Of a DNA stretch of 64,000 nt, positions 35,066 to 44,433 are shown in pieces. The notes under the pieces were generated by a model, which saw nothing but the letters and a program-made list of their open reading frames with translations, was not told the DNA's origin and did no database searches. Source of the DNA: Paraburkholderia lycopersici (GTDB lineage Bacteria > Pseudomonadota > Gammaproteobacteria > Burkholderiales > Burkholderiaceae); NCBI RefSeq assembly GCF_900096975.1, contig NZ_FMYQ01000016.1, forward strand, positions 86,577 through 150,576, written 5' to 3'. Positions within the stretch are counted from its first letter, which is position 1, and each line of letters opens with the position of its first letter. A program made the position numbers and the translations under genes.

Positions 35066-35456
35066 TTCTATTCCCCCTTCATTGCCCGTGAAAGCGACTC
35101 GATCGGAGATTAGACGTAAATAACGGAATTCGCAATCGCTATTAATACTGCGTTATCTCGTCAATTCGTGATTTAACGTTCGACGTCTCTTTGCGAAATT
35201 TCGGATACGCCCATTGCAATAATTCGGTCAATTACGTCGAAATTGACAATCCGCGGCGCCATCCAAATGGATGACTGTCCGGAATCCGGCATTTCGCGGC
35301 GCCGGCGCTTTACACGCGCCCTTCAAATCGACTTTTCGAGGTGTCGCGCAATGCGCTTGTCCAGACGACTGGTTGGCGAACTGACCGGCATGCCGGCGCC
35401 GCGCTGCTAGAATCGGGCGATTTTCCACCGTCTTGCCACCTGGAACTCACACCTGC
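35066..35456. other. AT-rich region upstream of the H-NS-like gene
   Basis: This 391-base stretch contains no supportable gene. The half next to the H-NS-like gene (35100-35240) is strikingly AT-rich for this genome, with runs such as TTAATACTGCGTTATC and AATTATTGCAAT on one or other strand, so it is a likely H-NS binding zone and promoter. I could not settle on one -35/-10 pair. Confidence 0.5.
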
Positions 35457-36167
35457 ATGAAACGCTCACGACCCCGGCCGATCCGGCTCGCCGCGTGCCT
35501 GGCCGCACTGGTTTGCGCCTGCGCGCCGCTACCGCGGGCTGCAGTCGCCAGCGCCGGCGAGACGACGCAGGCGAGCGCCAGTAGCACGGCGTCCACACGC
35601 GATACGCGCAATGTGGAGACGCTCGTCTTCGTGCGCCACGGCGAAAAGCCGCCCGAAGGGCTCGGCCAGCTCAGTTGCAAGGGACTGAATCGCGCGCTCG
35701 CACTGCCGGCCGTGATCGCGGCCAGGTACGGCAAACCCGACGCCGTCTACGCGCCCGACCCCGGCGAACAGAAGGACGACAACGGCCAGCCCTACTACTA
35801 CGTGCGGCCGCTCGCGACCATCGAGCCGACCGCGATCCAGTTCGGCATGCCGATCCAGACGCCTTACGGCCATTCGCAAATCGATTCGCTGCAGGCCGTG
35901 CTCATCGCCCCGCGATGGCGCGGGCGCACCGTGGTGGTCGCATGGGAGCATCGGGAGATCGAGGCGTTCGTGCGACGCGTGATCGCCGCGCATGGCGGCA
36001 CCGCAAACGACGTGCCGCGCTGGGAGAGCGCCGACTTCGACAGTATCTACGTGGTGCGCATCGACTGGAGCAGCGACCCCGCTCGTGCGCGCTTTTCGCA
36101 CGAGCGCGAAGGGCTCGACGGGCGCCCGGACGATTGTCCGTGCGCGCAATTGCCGGCCGCGCAATAA
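35457..36167 (+). CDS. Exported histidine phosphatase superfamily protein
   Basis: The 236-residue product from ATG at 35457 starts with a signal sequence (MKRSRPRPIRLAACLAALVCAC), possibly a lipobox VCAC with Cys about 24. The catalytic motif VFVRHGEKP at about residues 57-66 gives the phospho-accepting His of the phosphoglycerate-mutase-like fold, and VVVAWEHREIEAF supplies the second His. The substrate is unknown. It is a single gene between the H-NS-like gene and a convergent HAD hydrolase. A TTG 24 bases upstream is an alternative start. Confidence 0.82.
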   Translation: MKRSRPRPIRLAACLAALVCACAPLPRAAVASAGETTQASASSTASTRDTRNVETLVFVRHGEKPPEGLGQLSCKGLNRALALPAVIAARYGKPDAVYAPDPGEQKDDNGQPYYYVRPLATIEPTAIQFGMPIQTPYGHSQIDSLQAVLIAPRWRGRTVVVAWEHREIEAFVRRVIAAHGGTANDVPRWESADFDSIYVVRIDWSSDPARARFSHEREGLDGRPDDCPCAQLPAAQ

Positions 36168-36221
36168 CTCGCGACGTGGCGGCGCCTCGCGCGCCGGGCC
36201 TGTGCCGTCGCCTTCGGCGGC

Positions 36222-37043
36222 TTATGAGGCGAGTTCGTCGTCCAGCGCGAACAGCTTGCACAGGTGATGCGCGACACCGGCTTCGAAGTTATTGCCAATG
36301 CGCGGCACCAAGGGCAGCCGCTTGACGAGATCGGGATTGGCATTGTTCATCATGAAGGGATGCCCCGCCGTTTCGAGCAGATCGATGTCGTTCATGTTGT
36401 CGCCGAACGCCACGCAACCTGCGGCGTCCACGCCGAGCCGGTCGAGCACGACGCGCAACGCGCGCCCCTTCGAAACGCCGGCCACCATCACTTCGAGGCA
36501 ATCGGGCAGCGAGTAGGTGACATAGAGCGCGTTGCCGAATTCGCGCGCGAGATTCTGGGCGACGTCGGCGAGATCCGCCGGATCTCCGATATAAAGCGCC
36601 TTGGCAATGCCCGCGCTCGCGTGCGCGCGCAGGTCCGCCACGCGATACTCGAAGCCCGAGTCCTGGTGATACGCCAGCAGTTCCGGCGCATGGCGGTCGA
36701 TGAGCCAGGCGTCGTCGGTATAGATGCTCACGATCACGCGGCCGTGCGCGCCAACGGTGTCGGCCGCAACGAGGCGCTCGACCACCGGCCCGGGCAGATT
36801 GCTCGCGTGGATCAGCGCGTCGTCGGGCGCATGCACGCGTGCGCCATTCGCTGTGATCAGATACGGGCGGATGCCGAGCACGTCGCGAATGCCGGCCACG
36901 TCGCAATAGTGACGGCCGGTCGCGATGACGAACGGCAGACCCTGCGCATCGAGCGCGTTGAGCGTGGCAACCGTGAACGGATCGACCTGATGGTCGCTGT
37001 TGAGCAGCGTTCCGTCGAGATCGGTTGCAATGACCTTGTACAT
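36222..37043 (-). CDS. Cof-type HAD superfamily hydrolase
   Basis: A 272-residue cytoplasmic phosphatase of the HAD IIB (Cof) class. Motif I is ATDLDGTLLN (Asp 8 and 10), motif II lies in VIATGRHY, motif III includes SKGRAL, and motif IV is FGDNMNDIDLL. Members dephosphorylate sugar phosphates or flavin and pyridoxal phosphates; the substrate cannot be read from sequence. The start is ATG at 37043; an open frame extends 10 codons upstream but lacks conservation. It converges on the histidine phosphatase gene, with a 54-base gap. Confidence 0.9.
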   Translation of the reverse strand: MYKVIATDLDGTLLNSDHQVDPFTVATLNALDAQGLPFVIATGRHYCDVAGIRDVLGIRPYLITANGARVHAPDDALIHASNLPGPVVERLVAADTVGAHGRVIVSIYTDDAWLIDRHAPELLAYHQDSGFEYRVADLRAHASAGIAKALYIGDPADLADVAQNLAREFGNALYVTYSLPDCLEVMVAGVSKGRALRVVLDRLGVDAAGCVAFGDNMNDIDLLETAGHPFMMNNANPDLVKRLPLVPRIGNNFEAGVAHHLCKLFALDDELAS

Positions 37044-37253
37044 GGTGAGCAGACAGCTAGCGGGAAACGTCAAATCGTAGCATTTGCGGCCTGGCTACGC
37101 CCTTGGCCTACGTTCCACGCAGGTCGCCGCTTTGTCGTCTTGCATTCGCCCCAAGGGCGGAACACGCGCGCCCTTGCCCCCTTTTTTTCTCGCTGCTCTT
37201 TCGCCCGGTTGTTCGCTCAATTGCCCATTCAGTTGCCAACTAAGTTTTGCCCA

Positions 37254-38153
37254 CTAAGTTTTGCCCACTACGGCACCGGCCAGTTGCCGCGCTTCCCGCT
37301 GCGCGAGCCTCAGCGCACCGCTCGCGGAGTCGGCAAGCGGCGCGCGCAAGCGATTGCGCACAGGCTGCGGCACCCATTCACGCAGAGGTTGCCCGAGGCC
37401 GCCCGATAGCGCCGCGGGCAGGCTGGCCGAAGGGTCGAGCGCGGCGATGAGCTTCGCGATCTCCACGCCGGCCTCGGCCAATAGCTTCGCGACGAACGGA
37501 TGCTCGCGATGCGCGAGGACGACCGGTGCAAGGCTCGCATAAGCCGTTTGATTGGCTGCGCACTGCCACACGATGAGGCTGTCGCGATCGGTGGCGCCGA
37601 CATGCGCGAGCAGCGCCCGCGCGAATTCGTCCGCCGCCACGCGTCCATCGAGGGCCTGCTGAGCCCAGACGATGGCGCGCAGGCCGAACCACGCGCCGCT
37701 CGCTTCGTCGCCGGACGGAAAGCCGAAGCCGCCGGCTATGCGGCATTCGCCGTCCGCATTGAGCGCGGCCGCGATGCTGCCGGTGCCCAGCGCGACCACG
37801 ACGCCCGGCGCCCCGCCGTGCGCGCCGAGCAGCGTCGTGCAGGCGTCGCTTTCCACCGCGAGGGCTGCCACCGGCGACGCGGCGGCGCGAAAGGCCGCGA
37901 GCCAGTCGGGATTGTTCACACCGGCGAGCCCGCAACCAAGCACGCATTGCGACCAGTCGAACGAGAGGCCAGCTTGTGCAAATGCAGCGCGGCAGCCTGC
38001 TTCGATAGACTGCCAGGCGCGCTCGATGCCGAGCCCGAGGCCCGACGGGCCAGCCGAAGCTCGCGCGAGCTCCACGCCGTTCGTGTCGCCGAGCGCGACG
38101 CGCGTGCCCGTGCCGCCACCGTCCACGCCGATCAACCAGGAATATTTCTGCAT
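37254..38153 (-). CDS. BadF/BadG/BcrA/BcrD-type ATPase, probable N-acetylglucosamine kinase
   Basis: This 299-residue protein starts MQKYSWLIGVDGGGTGTRVAL at ATG 38153. The phosphate-1 loop GVDGGGT and the phosphate-2 region VVALGTGSIAAAL with SGDEASGAWFGL are those of the ASKHA sugar kinases related to eukaryotic GlcNAc kinase. Kinase function on GlcNAc or a related amino sugar is the usual assignment; the benzoyl-CoA-type ATPase role is unlikely at this size. The gene stands alone, divergent from tag. The open frame continues 118 codons upstream across the tag gene as a shadow. Confidence 0.85.
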   Translation of the reverse strand: MQKYSWLIGVDGGGTGTRVALGDTNGVELARASAGPSGLGLGIERAWQSIEAGCRAAFAQAGLSFDWSQCVLGCGLAGVNNPDWLAAFRAAASPVAALAVESDACTTLLGAHGGAPGVVVALGTGSIAAALNADGECRIAGGFGFPSGDEASGAWFGLRAIVWAQQALDGRVAADEFARALLAHVGATDRDSLIVWQCAANQTAYASLAPVVLAHREHPFVAKLLAEAGVEIAKLIAALDPSASLPAALSGGLGQPLREWVPQPVRNRLRAPLADSASGALRLAQREARQLAGAVVGKT

Positions 38154-38343
38154 GATGTCTGCCGCGCCTCGCACGCGGATGAGTCGGGTTCGAATGCTGA
38201 AAACCGGCCTGAAATCGTGCCGTGCCGCAGAGACTAGCGGCTTAACCGCGTTCACACAATCGGCCATCCGGCCAGGGTGGCGGCGCAGCCCCGATCCGCT
38301 ATGCTTGCGTGGCCTGAACGATGTCTCGCAAGGAGAATTCACC

Positions 38344-38940
38344 GTGACACACCGCTGCAACTGGGTATCGGTTGGCGCCTCCCCGCTGTACGTGCAATAC
38401 CACGACGAGGAATGGGGCATGCCGTCGCGCGACGACCAGCATCTGTTCGAAATGCTCGTGCTCGAAAGCGCGCAGGCGGGGCTCTCGTGGTCCACGATAC
38501 TCAACAAGCGCGAAGGCTATCGCCGTGCTTTCGCCAACTTCGACATCGACAAGGTGGCACGCTTCACACCGAAACACGTCGAAACGCTCATGCAGGACGC
38601 GTCGATCGTGCGCAACCGCGCCAAGATCGAAGCCGCCATCGCCACTGCGCGCGCGGTACAGCAGATCCAGGCCGAGCACGGTTCGCTCGCAACATTCGTC
38701 TGGTCGTTCGTGAACGACACGCCCATCCAGAACGACTGGGCGTCGTATCGTGATGCGCCGGCCTCCACCGAAGTCTCGGACGCACTCAGCAAGGCGCTCA
38801 AGAAATACGGCTGCAAATTCGTCGGCACGACGATTTGTTATGCGTTCATGCAAGCGGTGGGCATGGTCAACGACCACGAGCGCAGTTGCATGTGCCGCGC
38901 CGCCTGCGCGGCGCAAGGCAAGAAAAAGCGTCGGGCCTGA
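38344..38940 (+). CDS. tag: DNA-3-methyladenine glycosylase I
   Basis: Tag removes 3-methyladenine from alkylated DNA. From GTG at 38344, with AAGGAG upstream, the product is 198 residues. It has RCNWV near the start, then YHDEEWGMPSRDDQHLFEMLVLE and QAGLSWSTILNKREGYR. The zinc site is formed by Cys5, His20 and a C-terminal H-x3-C (NDHERSC), as in E. coli Tag. It is divergent from the kinase gene and followed by a shared hairpin. Confidence 0.95.
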   Translation: MTHRCNWVSVGASPLYVQYHDEEWGMPSRDDQHLFEMLVLESAQAGLSWSTILNKREGYRRAFANFDIDKVARFTPKHVETLMQDASIVRNRAKIEAAIATARAVQQIQAEHGSLATFVWSFVNDTPIQNDWASYRDAPASTEVSDALSKALKKYGCKFVGTTICYAFMQAVGMVNDHERSCMCRAACAAQGKKKRRA

Positions 38941-39026
38941 CGGGCGTGCGTGGGCGCCTGGAACCCGCGCGTCTAATCTCGCCAAGGGCGAGCAAACGCA
39001 CCAATCAACGCAAACGCACAAACGCA

Positions 39027-39064
39027 AACGGCGGCGCAGCTTCTTGCGAAGCATGCGCCGCCGT
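39027..39064 (-). terminator. Probable terminator of rpsU
   Basis: A long GC-rich inverted repeat (ACGGCGGCGCA with TGCGCCGCCGT) lies 29 bases after the rpsU stop; on the minus strand it runs into TTTGCGTTTG. The T-tract is broken, so termination strength is uncertain. It may also serve tag on the other strand. Confidence 0.5.
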
Positions 39065-39092
39065 CTGGCGGACTACGAAACCGCGAAAAAGC

Positions 39093-39305
39093 TTAGTGGA
39101 GCTTCTTCGGCAGCATCTGGCTGCGCAGGCGCTTGTGCAGGCGCTTCACAGCAGCGGCCTTCTTGCGCTTGCGAACGGCCGTCGGCTTTTCGTAAGACTG
39201 GCGCTCACGCAGCTCGGCGATCAGGCCGTTCTTTTCGATTGCACGGCGGAAGCGGCGAATGGCCACTTCGAACGGCTCGTTTTCCTTCAGAAGAATCGTC
39301 GTCAT
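39093..39305 (-). CDS. rpsU: 30S ribosomal protein S21
   Basis: Small ribosomal subunit protein S21, 70 residues, beginning MTTILLKENEPFEVAIRRFRR and continuing with the conserved basic RERQSYEKPTAVRKRKK block. It is involved in initiation by base-pairing of the 16S rRNA 3' end. The gene stands alone here, separated from the aldo/keto reductase gene upstream by 405 bases; it is not in the rpsU-dnaG-rpoD arrangement. ATG start at 39305. Confidence 0.98.
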   Translation of the reverse strand: MTTILLKENEPFEVAIRRFRRAIEKNGLIAELRERQSYEKPTAVRKRKKAAAVKRLHKRLRSQMLPKKLH

Positions 39306-39710
39306 GTATTTCCTAACTCAAATCGCTTGATACGGTTCAAAGGCGCGAGCGTCAAATCGCTCGCGCGCCGGCCCTCCGGTCGTTCGCCACGCTGGGGCTA
39401 AACGAGAGGCAAGGCGGCCACGGAGGCCGGAAAAGAGAAGTAGGGGGTTCACAGCGGAACGCGATCAGGTCGACCTTGCTGCAACACACCTGACCGCCGG
39501 TTTGCGGCCGCCAACAGTAACGAACACGGCAACAAAACAGGCAAAGATCTCAATTCACTCTCAATGATATCAGGAAAAGATCAGCCGGACCACACTTTCT
39601 TGATTCTACTCAGTGACTTGCGCGGCAGACCGAGGCCTGCCGCGCCCGCCATGTCCGTTAGGACACCTGGATTAACGCCGGTTTCGGGCCCACTCCCCCA
39701 CCAGGCCCCG
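39306..39710. other. rpsU upstream region
   Basis: This 405-base gap has no supportable gene. It must hold the rpsU promoter; AT-rich sequence at 39525-39610 is the likeliest place but I cannot define hexamers. A perfect 9-base stem (GCGCGGCAG/CTGCCGCGC, 39620-39645) lies 66 bases after the aldo/keto reductase stop and may end its transcript, although no T-run follows. Confidence 0.45.
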
Positions 39711-40652
39711 TTATGCACTCGCGTCGTTGAGCGCCTGGATGTCGGCGGGATCGAGCTTGAGCTGCACGGCGGCCGTCAGGCTTTCGAGCTGCTCCAGCGA
39801 GGTCGCGCTCGCTATCGGCGCGGTAATGCTCGGTCGCGCGATCAGCCACGCGAGCGCCACCGCTGCCAGCGAACTGCCGTGACGTTCGGCCACATAGTCG
39901 AGCGCCGCGAGAATACGAATGCCGCGGTGATCGAGATACTTTTCCACGCGTGCGCCGCGTGCACTCTTCGCGAGATCTTCGCGCGAGCGATATTTGCCGG
40001 AGAGAAAGCCGCTCGCGAGGCTGTAATAGGGCACGACCGCGAGTTTCTGGGCCATGGCGACCGGTTCGATATCGGCTTCGTACTGAGCGCGGTCGTACAG
40101 GTTGTATTCGGGCTGGATGATCTGATACGCGGGAAGGCCGGACTTTCTCGAGACCGCGAGCGCTTCTTCGATGCGCGCCCCCGTGTAGTTCGACGCGCCG
40201 ATCACGCGCACCTTGCCGGCGTCGATCAGGCGCTGGTACGCGCCGAGCGTCTCCTCGAGCGGCACTTTCTGGTCGTCCTCGTGCGAAAAGTAGACGTCGA
40301 TGTGGTCGGTCTGCAGCCGGCGCAGCGAATCTTCCAGCGCTGCCGCAATGTTCGCGGCCGACAGTCCGGGGCGGCGCGCATCCTTGGCCACTTTCGTTGC
40401 GATCACCACCTTGTCGCGCTTGCCGCTCTTCGCGATCCACTTGCCGATGATCGTTTCCGATTCGCCGCCCTGGTTGCCCGGCACCCAGGCCGAGTAGACG
40501 TCGGCGGTGTCGATGAAGTTCAGCCCGGCGTCGGTGAAGGCGTCGAGGATCGAGAACGAAGTGGCTTCGTCGGCGGTCCAGCCGAAGACATTGCCGCCGA
40601 ACATGAGCGGGGCGACCTGCAATGAGGAAGTGCCGATCCTGCGTAGTTCCAT
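39711..40652 (-). CDS. Aldo/keto reductase
   Basis: A 313-residue NADPH-dependent oxidoreductase of the AKR superfamily, (beta/alpha)8 barrel. From ATG at 40652 it begins MELRRIGTSSLQVAPLMFGG. The catalytic residues are visible: FIDTADVYS (Asp, Tyr), VVIATKV (Lys) and DVYFSHEDD (His). Signature VRVIGASNYTG and YYSLASGFLSGKY match the YajO/AKR11-like group. Substrate unknown. The frame is open 92 codons upstream through the fliC promoter, without conservation. It diverges from fliC. Confidence 0.92.
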   Translation of the reverse strand: MELRRIGTSSLQVAPLMFGGNVFGWTADEATSFSILDAFTDAGLNFIDTADVYSAWVPGNQGGESETIIGKWIAKSGKRDKVVIATKVAKDARRPGLSAANIAAALEDSLRRLQTDHIDVYFSHEDDQKVPLEETLGAYQRLIDAGKVRVIGASNYTGARIEEALAVSRKSGLPAYQIIQPEYNLYDRAQYEADIEPVAMAQKLAVVPYYSLASGFLSGKYRSREDLAKSARGARVEKYLDHRGIRILAALDYVAERHGSSLAAVALAWLIARPSITAPIASATSLEQLESLTAAVQLKLDPADIQALNDASA

Positions 40653-40879
40653 GGTGGCTCCAGAAAAAAGGGCGGGCGGGAACCGATGAGGATACGCCGC
40701 CTCACGTCGCTCTGCAGGCGGCGGCAGCGAGCGGCTAAACCATGCGCGCCATGTGCCGTAAACACGTCTGGATGCGGCACGACGCGGAAGTCCTTCCGGA
40801 CAGATGCGAAGCGCCCAGCGCGGCACAGCGGGATTTTTCATGCAGCGTGCAAATGAGGTCCCGATTGTTTGTGCCCCCC

Positions 40880-40906
40880 TCAAGTTTTTTTTACCGACGC
40901 CGACAA
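40880..40906 (+). promoter_or_regulatory. Sigma-28 (FliA) promoter of fliC
   Basis: The -35 element TCAAGTTT (40880-40887) and the -10 element GCCGACAA (40899-40906) are separated by exactly 11 bases, against TAAAGTTT-N11-GCCGATAA. Transcription would start near 40914, leaving a leader of about 80 bases with AGGAGA just before the fliC ATG. The rest of the 344-base gap 40653-40996 shows nothing else. Confidence 0.85.
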
Positions 40907-40996
40907 CCTTCACTGAGGCGGCCAGCAACGAACGAGTGCTTCCGCCGCGGCCATAGTGGCGTGTAACGGGCTTCCAGCCCGCCTAGGAGAATTTCC

Positions 40997-42337
40997 ATGC
41001 TCGGAATTAACAGCAACATCAACTCGCTGGTCGCGCAGCAGAACCTGACCAGCTCGGGCAGCGCGCTGTCGCAAGCGATCACGCGCCTGTCGTCGGGTAA
41101 GCGCATCAACAGCGCAGCGGACGATGCCGCAGGTCTCGCGATCTCGAACATCATGCAGACCCAGATCAACGGTCTGAACCAGGGCGTGTCGAACTCGAAC
41201 GACGGTACGTCGATGACGCAAACGGCATCGAGCGGCCTGTCGTCGCTGACGAGCAGCCTGCAGCGTATCCGCGAACTGGCCACCCAGGCATCGAACGGTT
41301 CGATGACCGCGGACGATCGCGCGGCACTGCAACAGGAAGTGAACCAGCAAGTTGCGGAAGTGAACCGTATTGCGTCGCAAACGACGTACAACGGCATGAA
41401 CCTGCTCAACGGTTCGATGGGCAACGTGTCGTTCCAGGTCGGCGCGAACGTCGGCCAGACGATCAGCCTGAACCTGTCGCAAAACATGTCGGCCGCGAAC
41501 CTCGGCACCGGCCTCGTGCAAGCAGGCAACACGCTCGGCACCTACAGCAACCTGGCTCTCGCTTCGGATGGCAACGCCGCTTCGACGGGCTCCGAAATCA
41601 CCTCGGTCACGGCGTCGATGGATTCGGCCGGTAACATCAAGTACACGGACCAGAGCGGCAACGACATCACCTCCAACACGGCTGTCGTCACTGCGTCGGG
41701 CATCGACACGACCAGCCTGACGGCCGGCGGCAGCGTCAGCACGTCCGGTCTGGAACTCGCCACGGACGGTTCGGCCTACACGGAAGCCGCCATCACCGCG
41801 ATCAACGTGATTTCCGACGGCAACGGCGGCTTCACGTACACCGACCAGAACAACCAGGCTCTCAGCTCCGATGTCGTCACGACCCTGGGCTTCTCGACCT
41901 CCGCAGGCTCGGTTACGAGCGGCGCGGAGTCCGCAGCCCAGTCGCTCAGCGTCACGATCAAGGATGCGAACGGTAACTCCGAGGACTCGGTCACGTCTCA
42001 GATCAACGCCCTCAACACGCCGGACAGCGTTGCGAAGATCGACATCACGACTCAAAGCGGCGCAAACATGGCCATGGAGTCGATCGACAACGCGCTGAAT
42101 TCGCTCAATAACCTGCAGGCAACGATCGGTGCGGCACAAAACCGTTTCAGCGCCATCGGCACGACGCAGCAAGCGCAAGCGACCGACCTCTCGACCGCCC
42201 AGTCGTCGATCCAGGACGCCAACTTCGCACAGGAAACGGCTAACCTGAGCAAGGCGCAGGTTCTGCAACAAGCCGGTATCTCGGTGCTGGCACAAGCGAA
42301 CTCGCAGCCGCAGCAGATCCTGAAGCTCCTCCAGTAA
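40997..42337 (+). CDS. fliC: Flagellin
   Basis: Flagellin forms the filament. The product is 446 residues. The conserved D0/D1 N-terminus is MLGINSNINSLVAQQNL followed by RLSSGKRINSAADDAAGLAI; the C-terminus ends AQANSQPQQILKLLQ. The central region (about 175-340) is Ser/Thr/Asp-rich and is the probable site of O-glycosylation, given the FlmQ-like gene downstream. LIRELATQ-type TLR5-recognised sequence appears as QRIRELATQASNG. It has its own sigma-28 promoter and terminator, and is followed by fliD. Confidence 0.98.
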   Translation: MLGINSNINSLVAQQNLTSSGSALSQAITRLSSGKRINSAADDAAGLAISNIMQTQINGLNQGVSNSNDGTSMTQTASSGLSSLTSSLQRIRELATQASNGSMTADDRAALQQEVNQQVAEVNRIASQTTYNGMNLLNGSMGNVSFQVGANVGQTISLNLSQNMSAANLGTGLVQAGNTLGTYSNLALASDGNAASTGSEITSVTASMDSAGNIKYTDQSGNDITSNTAVVTASGIDTTSLTAGGSVSTSGLELATDGSAYTEAAITAINVISDGNGGFTYTDQNNQALSSDVVTTLGFSTSAGSVTSGAESAAQSLSVTIKDANGNSEDSVTSQINALNTPDSVAKIDITTQSGANMAMESIDNALNSLNNLQATIGAAQNRFSAIGTTQQAQATDLSTAQSSIQDANFAQETANLSKAQVLQQAGISVLAQANSQPQQILKLLQ

Positions 42338-42395
42338 GCGCTTCCCGCTACAGGCATCGGGCACGCAGCGCACCGCGCGCCCGATGCAACCCGGT

Positions 42396-42423
42396 CGGGA
42401 GGCTCGCCTCCCGATTGTCGTTT
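42396..42423 (+). terminator. fliC terminator
   Basis: A 7-base stem CGGGAGG/CCTCCCG with a CTCG loop, 58 bases after the fliC stop, followed by ATTGTCGTTT. The T-tract is imperfect, so some read-through into fliD is possible. Confidence 0.6.
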
Positions 42424-42473
42424 CCAGGCGTTAAGCCGATTCAGCCGGCATCGCCGACGCACGGAGCCTCTTC

Positions 42474-44045
42474 ATGTCCACCGTCTCCTCGACCGCCAGC
42501 ACCATCGCGAGCACCGTCGCCTCAACCACCTCCGCGAGCAACGCCGCGCTGCAGGCAGCCGCCCAGTCGATCATCAGCGGTTCGACCAACTCGACGATGG
42601 ACGTGAACTCGCTCGTCACGGCGCTCGTCAACAGCAAGATCGCCGGCCAGGCCGCGACCATCGCCGCCGAGCAATCGGCGGACAACACCGAGATTTCGGC
42701 CTACGGCACGCTCTCCGCGGCGCTCTCCGCGTTGCAGGCCGCGGTACTGCCGCTCAGCAACGGCTCGACCATCAGTTCGTTCTCGACTTCCCTCGACGGC
42801 ACCGGCATCACGGCGACGGCAGGCGCCGGCGCGGTGGCCAGCTCGTATTCGCTGAACGTGCAGCAGATCGCGCAGGCGCAAGTACTCACGTCGGCTGCCT
42901 ACACCGGACCGCTCGTTTCCGCGGGCACGGCCACGATGACCCTCACGGTCAACGGCGCAAGCACCACGATTTCGCTCAACAATTCAAACAGCACGGTTGC
43001 CGGCATCGCTTCGGCGATCAATTCGGCCAGCAACAACCCCGGCGTGACGGCGACCGTGGTGAACGGCGCCGACGGCGCGCACCTCGTGCTGCACTCGACC
43101 TCGACCGGCTCCTCGAACGGCATCGGCATCTCGATCAAGGATTCGAATACGTCCGACGCCCTCAACGGTCTTTCGGTGACGACCGCAGCGGGGACGGCGA
43201 TCACCAGCTCGAGCGCCGACTCCGCCGCGCTCCTCGCCAACCAGTCGACCATCGTTTCCGGCACCGACCCCACGACCGGCCTGGCGGGATGGAAGCAGAG
43301 CGTCGCCGCCCAGGACGCCTACCTCACGGTCGACAACACCGGCGTGACGAGCTCGTCGAACACGGTGACGACAGGCGTGAGCGGCGTGACGCTGAACCTC
43401 ACGTCGGCGGCCATCGGCACGACGCAAACGCTGACGGTCTCGCAGGACACCAGCACGCAATCGGCGCAGATCAATAACTTCGTCAGCCTCTACAACACGC
43501 TCGTCACGACGATGGGCACGCTGACGTCGTACAGTTCGACTTCGACGTCGCAAGGCGTGTTGCTCGGCGACCCCACGCTGAACGTGATCCGCAACCAGCT
43601 CGCCTCGATCGTTTCGAGCGCCGTGGGCACCGGCACCAACGCGCACACGCTCGGGGCGATCGGCATCACGCTCCAGTCGGACGGCTCGCTGTCGATCGAC
43701 TCCGACACACTCAACAATGCGCTGGCAAACGACCAGTCCACGCTGTCCACGCTGTTCAACTCGACGAACGGCATTGCCGCGCAGTTGAACAAGAACGTCA
43801 CCAACTACACGTCGTCCACGGGCATCATCCAGAATCGCACGGATGCGCTCAACGCGGACCTGACGAGCCTCTCGAACCAGCAGACGACGCTTTCGACGTG
43901 GCAGGACCAGCTCACGAGCATGTACAACGCGCAGTTCACCGCGCTGAACACGCTGATGGCGACGATGAACAACAACACGCAGTACCTGACGCAACTGTTC
44001 GGCGGCACCAACAGCGCCGGTGCGCTGGCCACGGCCAAGAGCTGA
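42474..44045 (+). CDS. fliD: Flagellar filament cap protein FliD (HAP2)
   Basis: FliD caps the filament and folds flagellin at the tip. It has 523 residues. The Ser/Thr/Ala-rich start is followed by the HAP2 N-terminal pattern STMDVNSLVTALVNSKIAGQAATIAAEQ, and the C-terminus holds VTNYTSSTGIIQNRTDALNADL and LTSMYNAQFTALNTLMATMNNNTQYLTQLFG. The Ser/Thr-rich D2/D3 region is another possible glycosylation target. ATG at 42474 with GGAG nine bases upstream. fliT follows 19 bases after the stop. Confidence 0.96.
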   Translation: MSTVSSTASTIASTVASTTSASNAALQAAAQSIISGSTNSTMDVNSLVTALVNSKIAGQAATIAAEQSADNTEISAYGTLSAALSALQAAVLPLSNGSTISSFSTSLDGTGITATAGAGAVASSYSLNVQQIAQAQVLTSAAYTGPLVSAGTATMTLTVNGASTTISLNNSNSTVAGIASAINSASNNPGVTATVVNGADGAHLVLHSTSTGSSNGIGISIKDSNTSDALNGLSVTTAAGTAITSSSADSAALLANQSTIVSGTDPTTGLAGWKQSVAAQDAYLTVDNTGVTSSSNTVTTGVSGVTLNLTSAAIGTTQTLTVSQDTSTQSAQINNFVSLYNTLVTTMGTLTSYSSTSTSQGVLLGDPTLNVIRNQLASIVSSAVGTGTNAHTLGAIGITLQSDGSLSIDSDTLNNALANDQSTLSTLFNSTNGIAAQLNKNVTNYTSSTGIIQNRTDALNADLTSLSNQQTTLSTWQDQLTSMYNAQFTALNTLMATMNNNTQYLTQLFGGTNSAGALATAKS

Positions 44046-44064
44046 GCACTGCGAGGAGCAAGCC

Positions 44065-44364
44065 ATGCAGAAGGTTGCACCGATCGAGCGCATCTGGCAG
44101 ATCACGAAAGACCTCGAGCTCGCGGTCGCCGTCGGCGACTGGCAACGGGCCGCACAGCTCGCGGACGAGCGCTCGCCGCTATTGACGGCAATCACCGCGC
44201 CGCAGCCGCCGCAGGTCATGGCCCGGCTCCAGGCGATCCGCGAAATCGACAACCGGATCGTCGAGGCCGCGCAGGCTTCGCGGCAGGCGCTGACGGGCGA
44301 GTATCAAGCGAATATGCGGGCGAGTCGCAATGCCGGGCAGTACTTGAGCGTGGCACGGACCTGA
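44065..44364 (+). CDS. fliT: FliD export chaperone FliT
   Basis: FliT is the chaperone of FliD and, in enterics, an antagonist of FlhDC. From ATG at 44065, with GAGGAG upstream, the protein has 99 residues, beginning MQKVAPIERIWQITKDLELA, with helices containing DWQRAAQLADERSPLL. FliT proteins are weakly conserved; the call depends on position after fliD, size and helical pattern. A terminator follows at 44411. Confidence 0.86.
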   Translation: MQKVAPIERIWQITKDLELAVAVGDWQRAAQLADERSPLLTAITAPQPPQVMARLQAIREIDNRIVEAAQASRQALTGEYQANMRASRNAGQYLSVART

Positions 44365-44410
44365 GACGGACGCCGTTCATTGCGCGCCTAATGGCGCATT
44401 CGTCTGACCA

Positions 44411-44433
44411 AACCCGCCTTGCGCGGGTTTTTT
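44411..44433 (+). terminator. fliDT terminator
   Basis: Stem AACCCGC/GCGGGTT with a CTTGC loop and a run of six T, 46 bases after the fliT stop. Confidence 0.85.

Noticed and set aside
42430..42470. A sigma-28 promoter for fliD (TTAAGCCG...GCCGACGC)
   Set aside because: Spacing is 12-13 bases and the -35 match is poor; read-through from fliC is also possible, so no claim is made.
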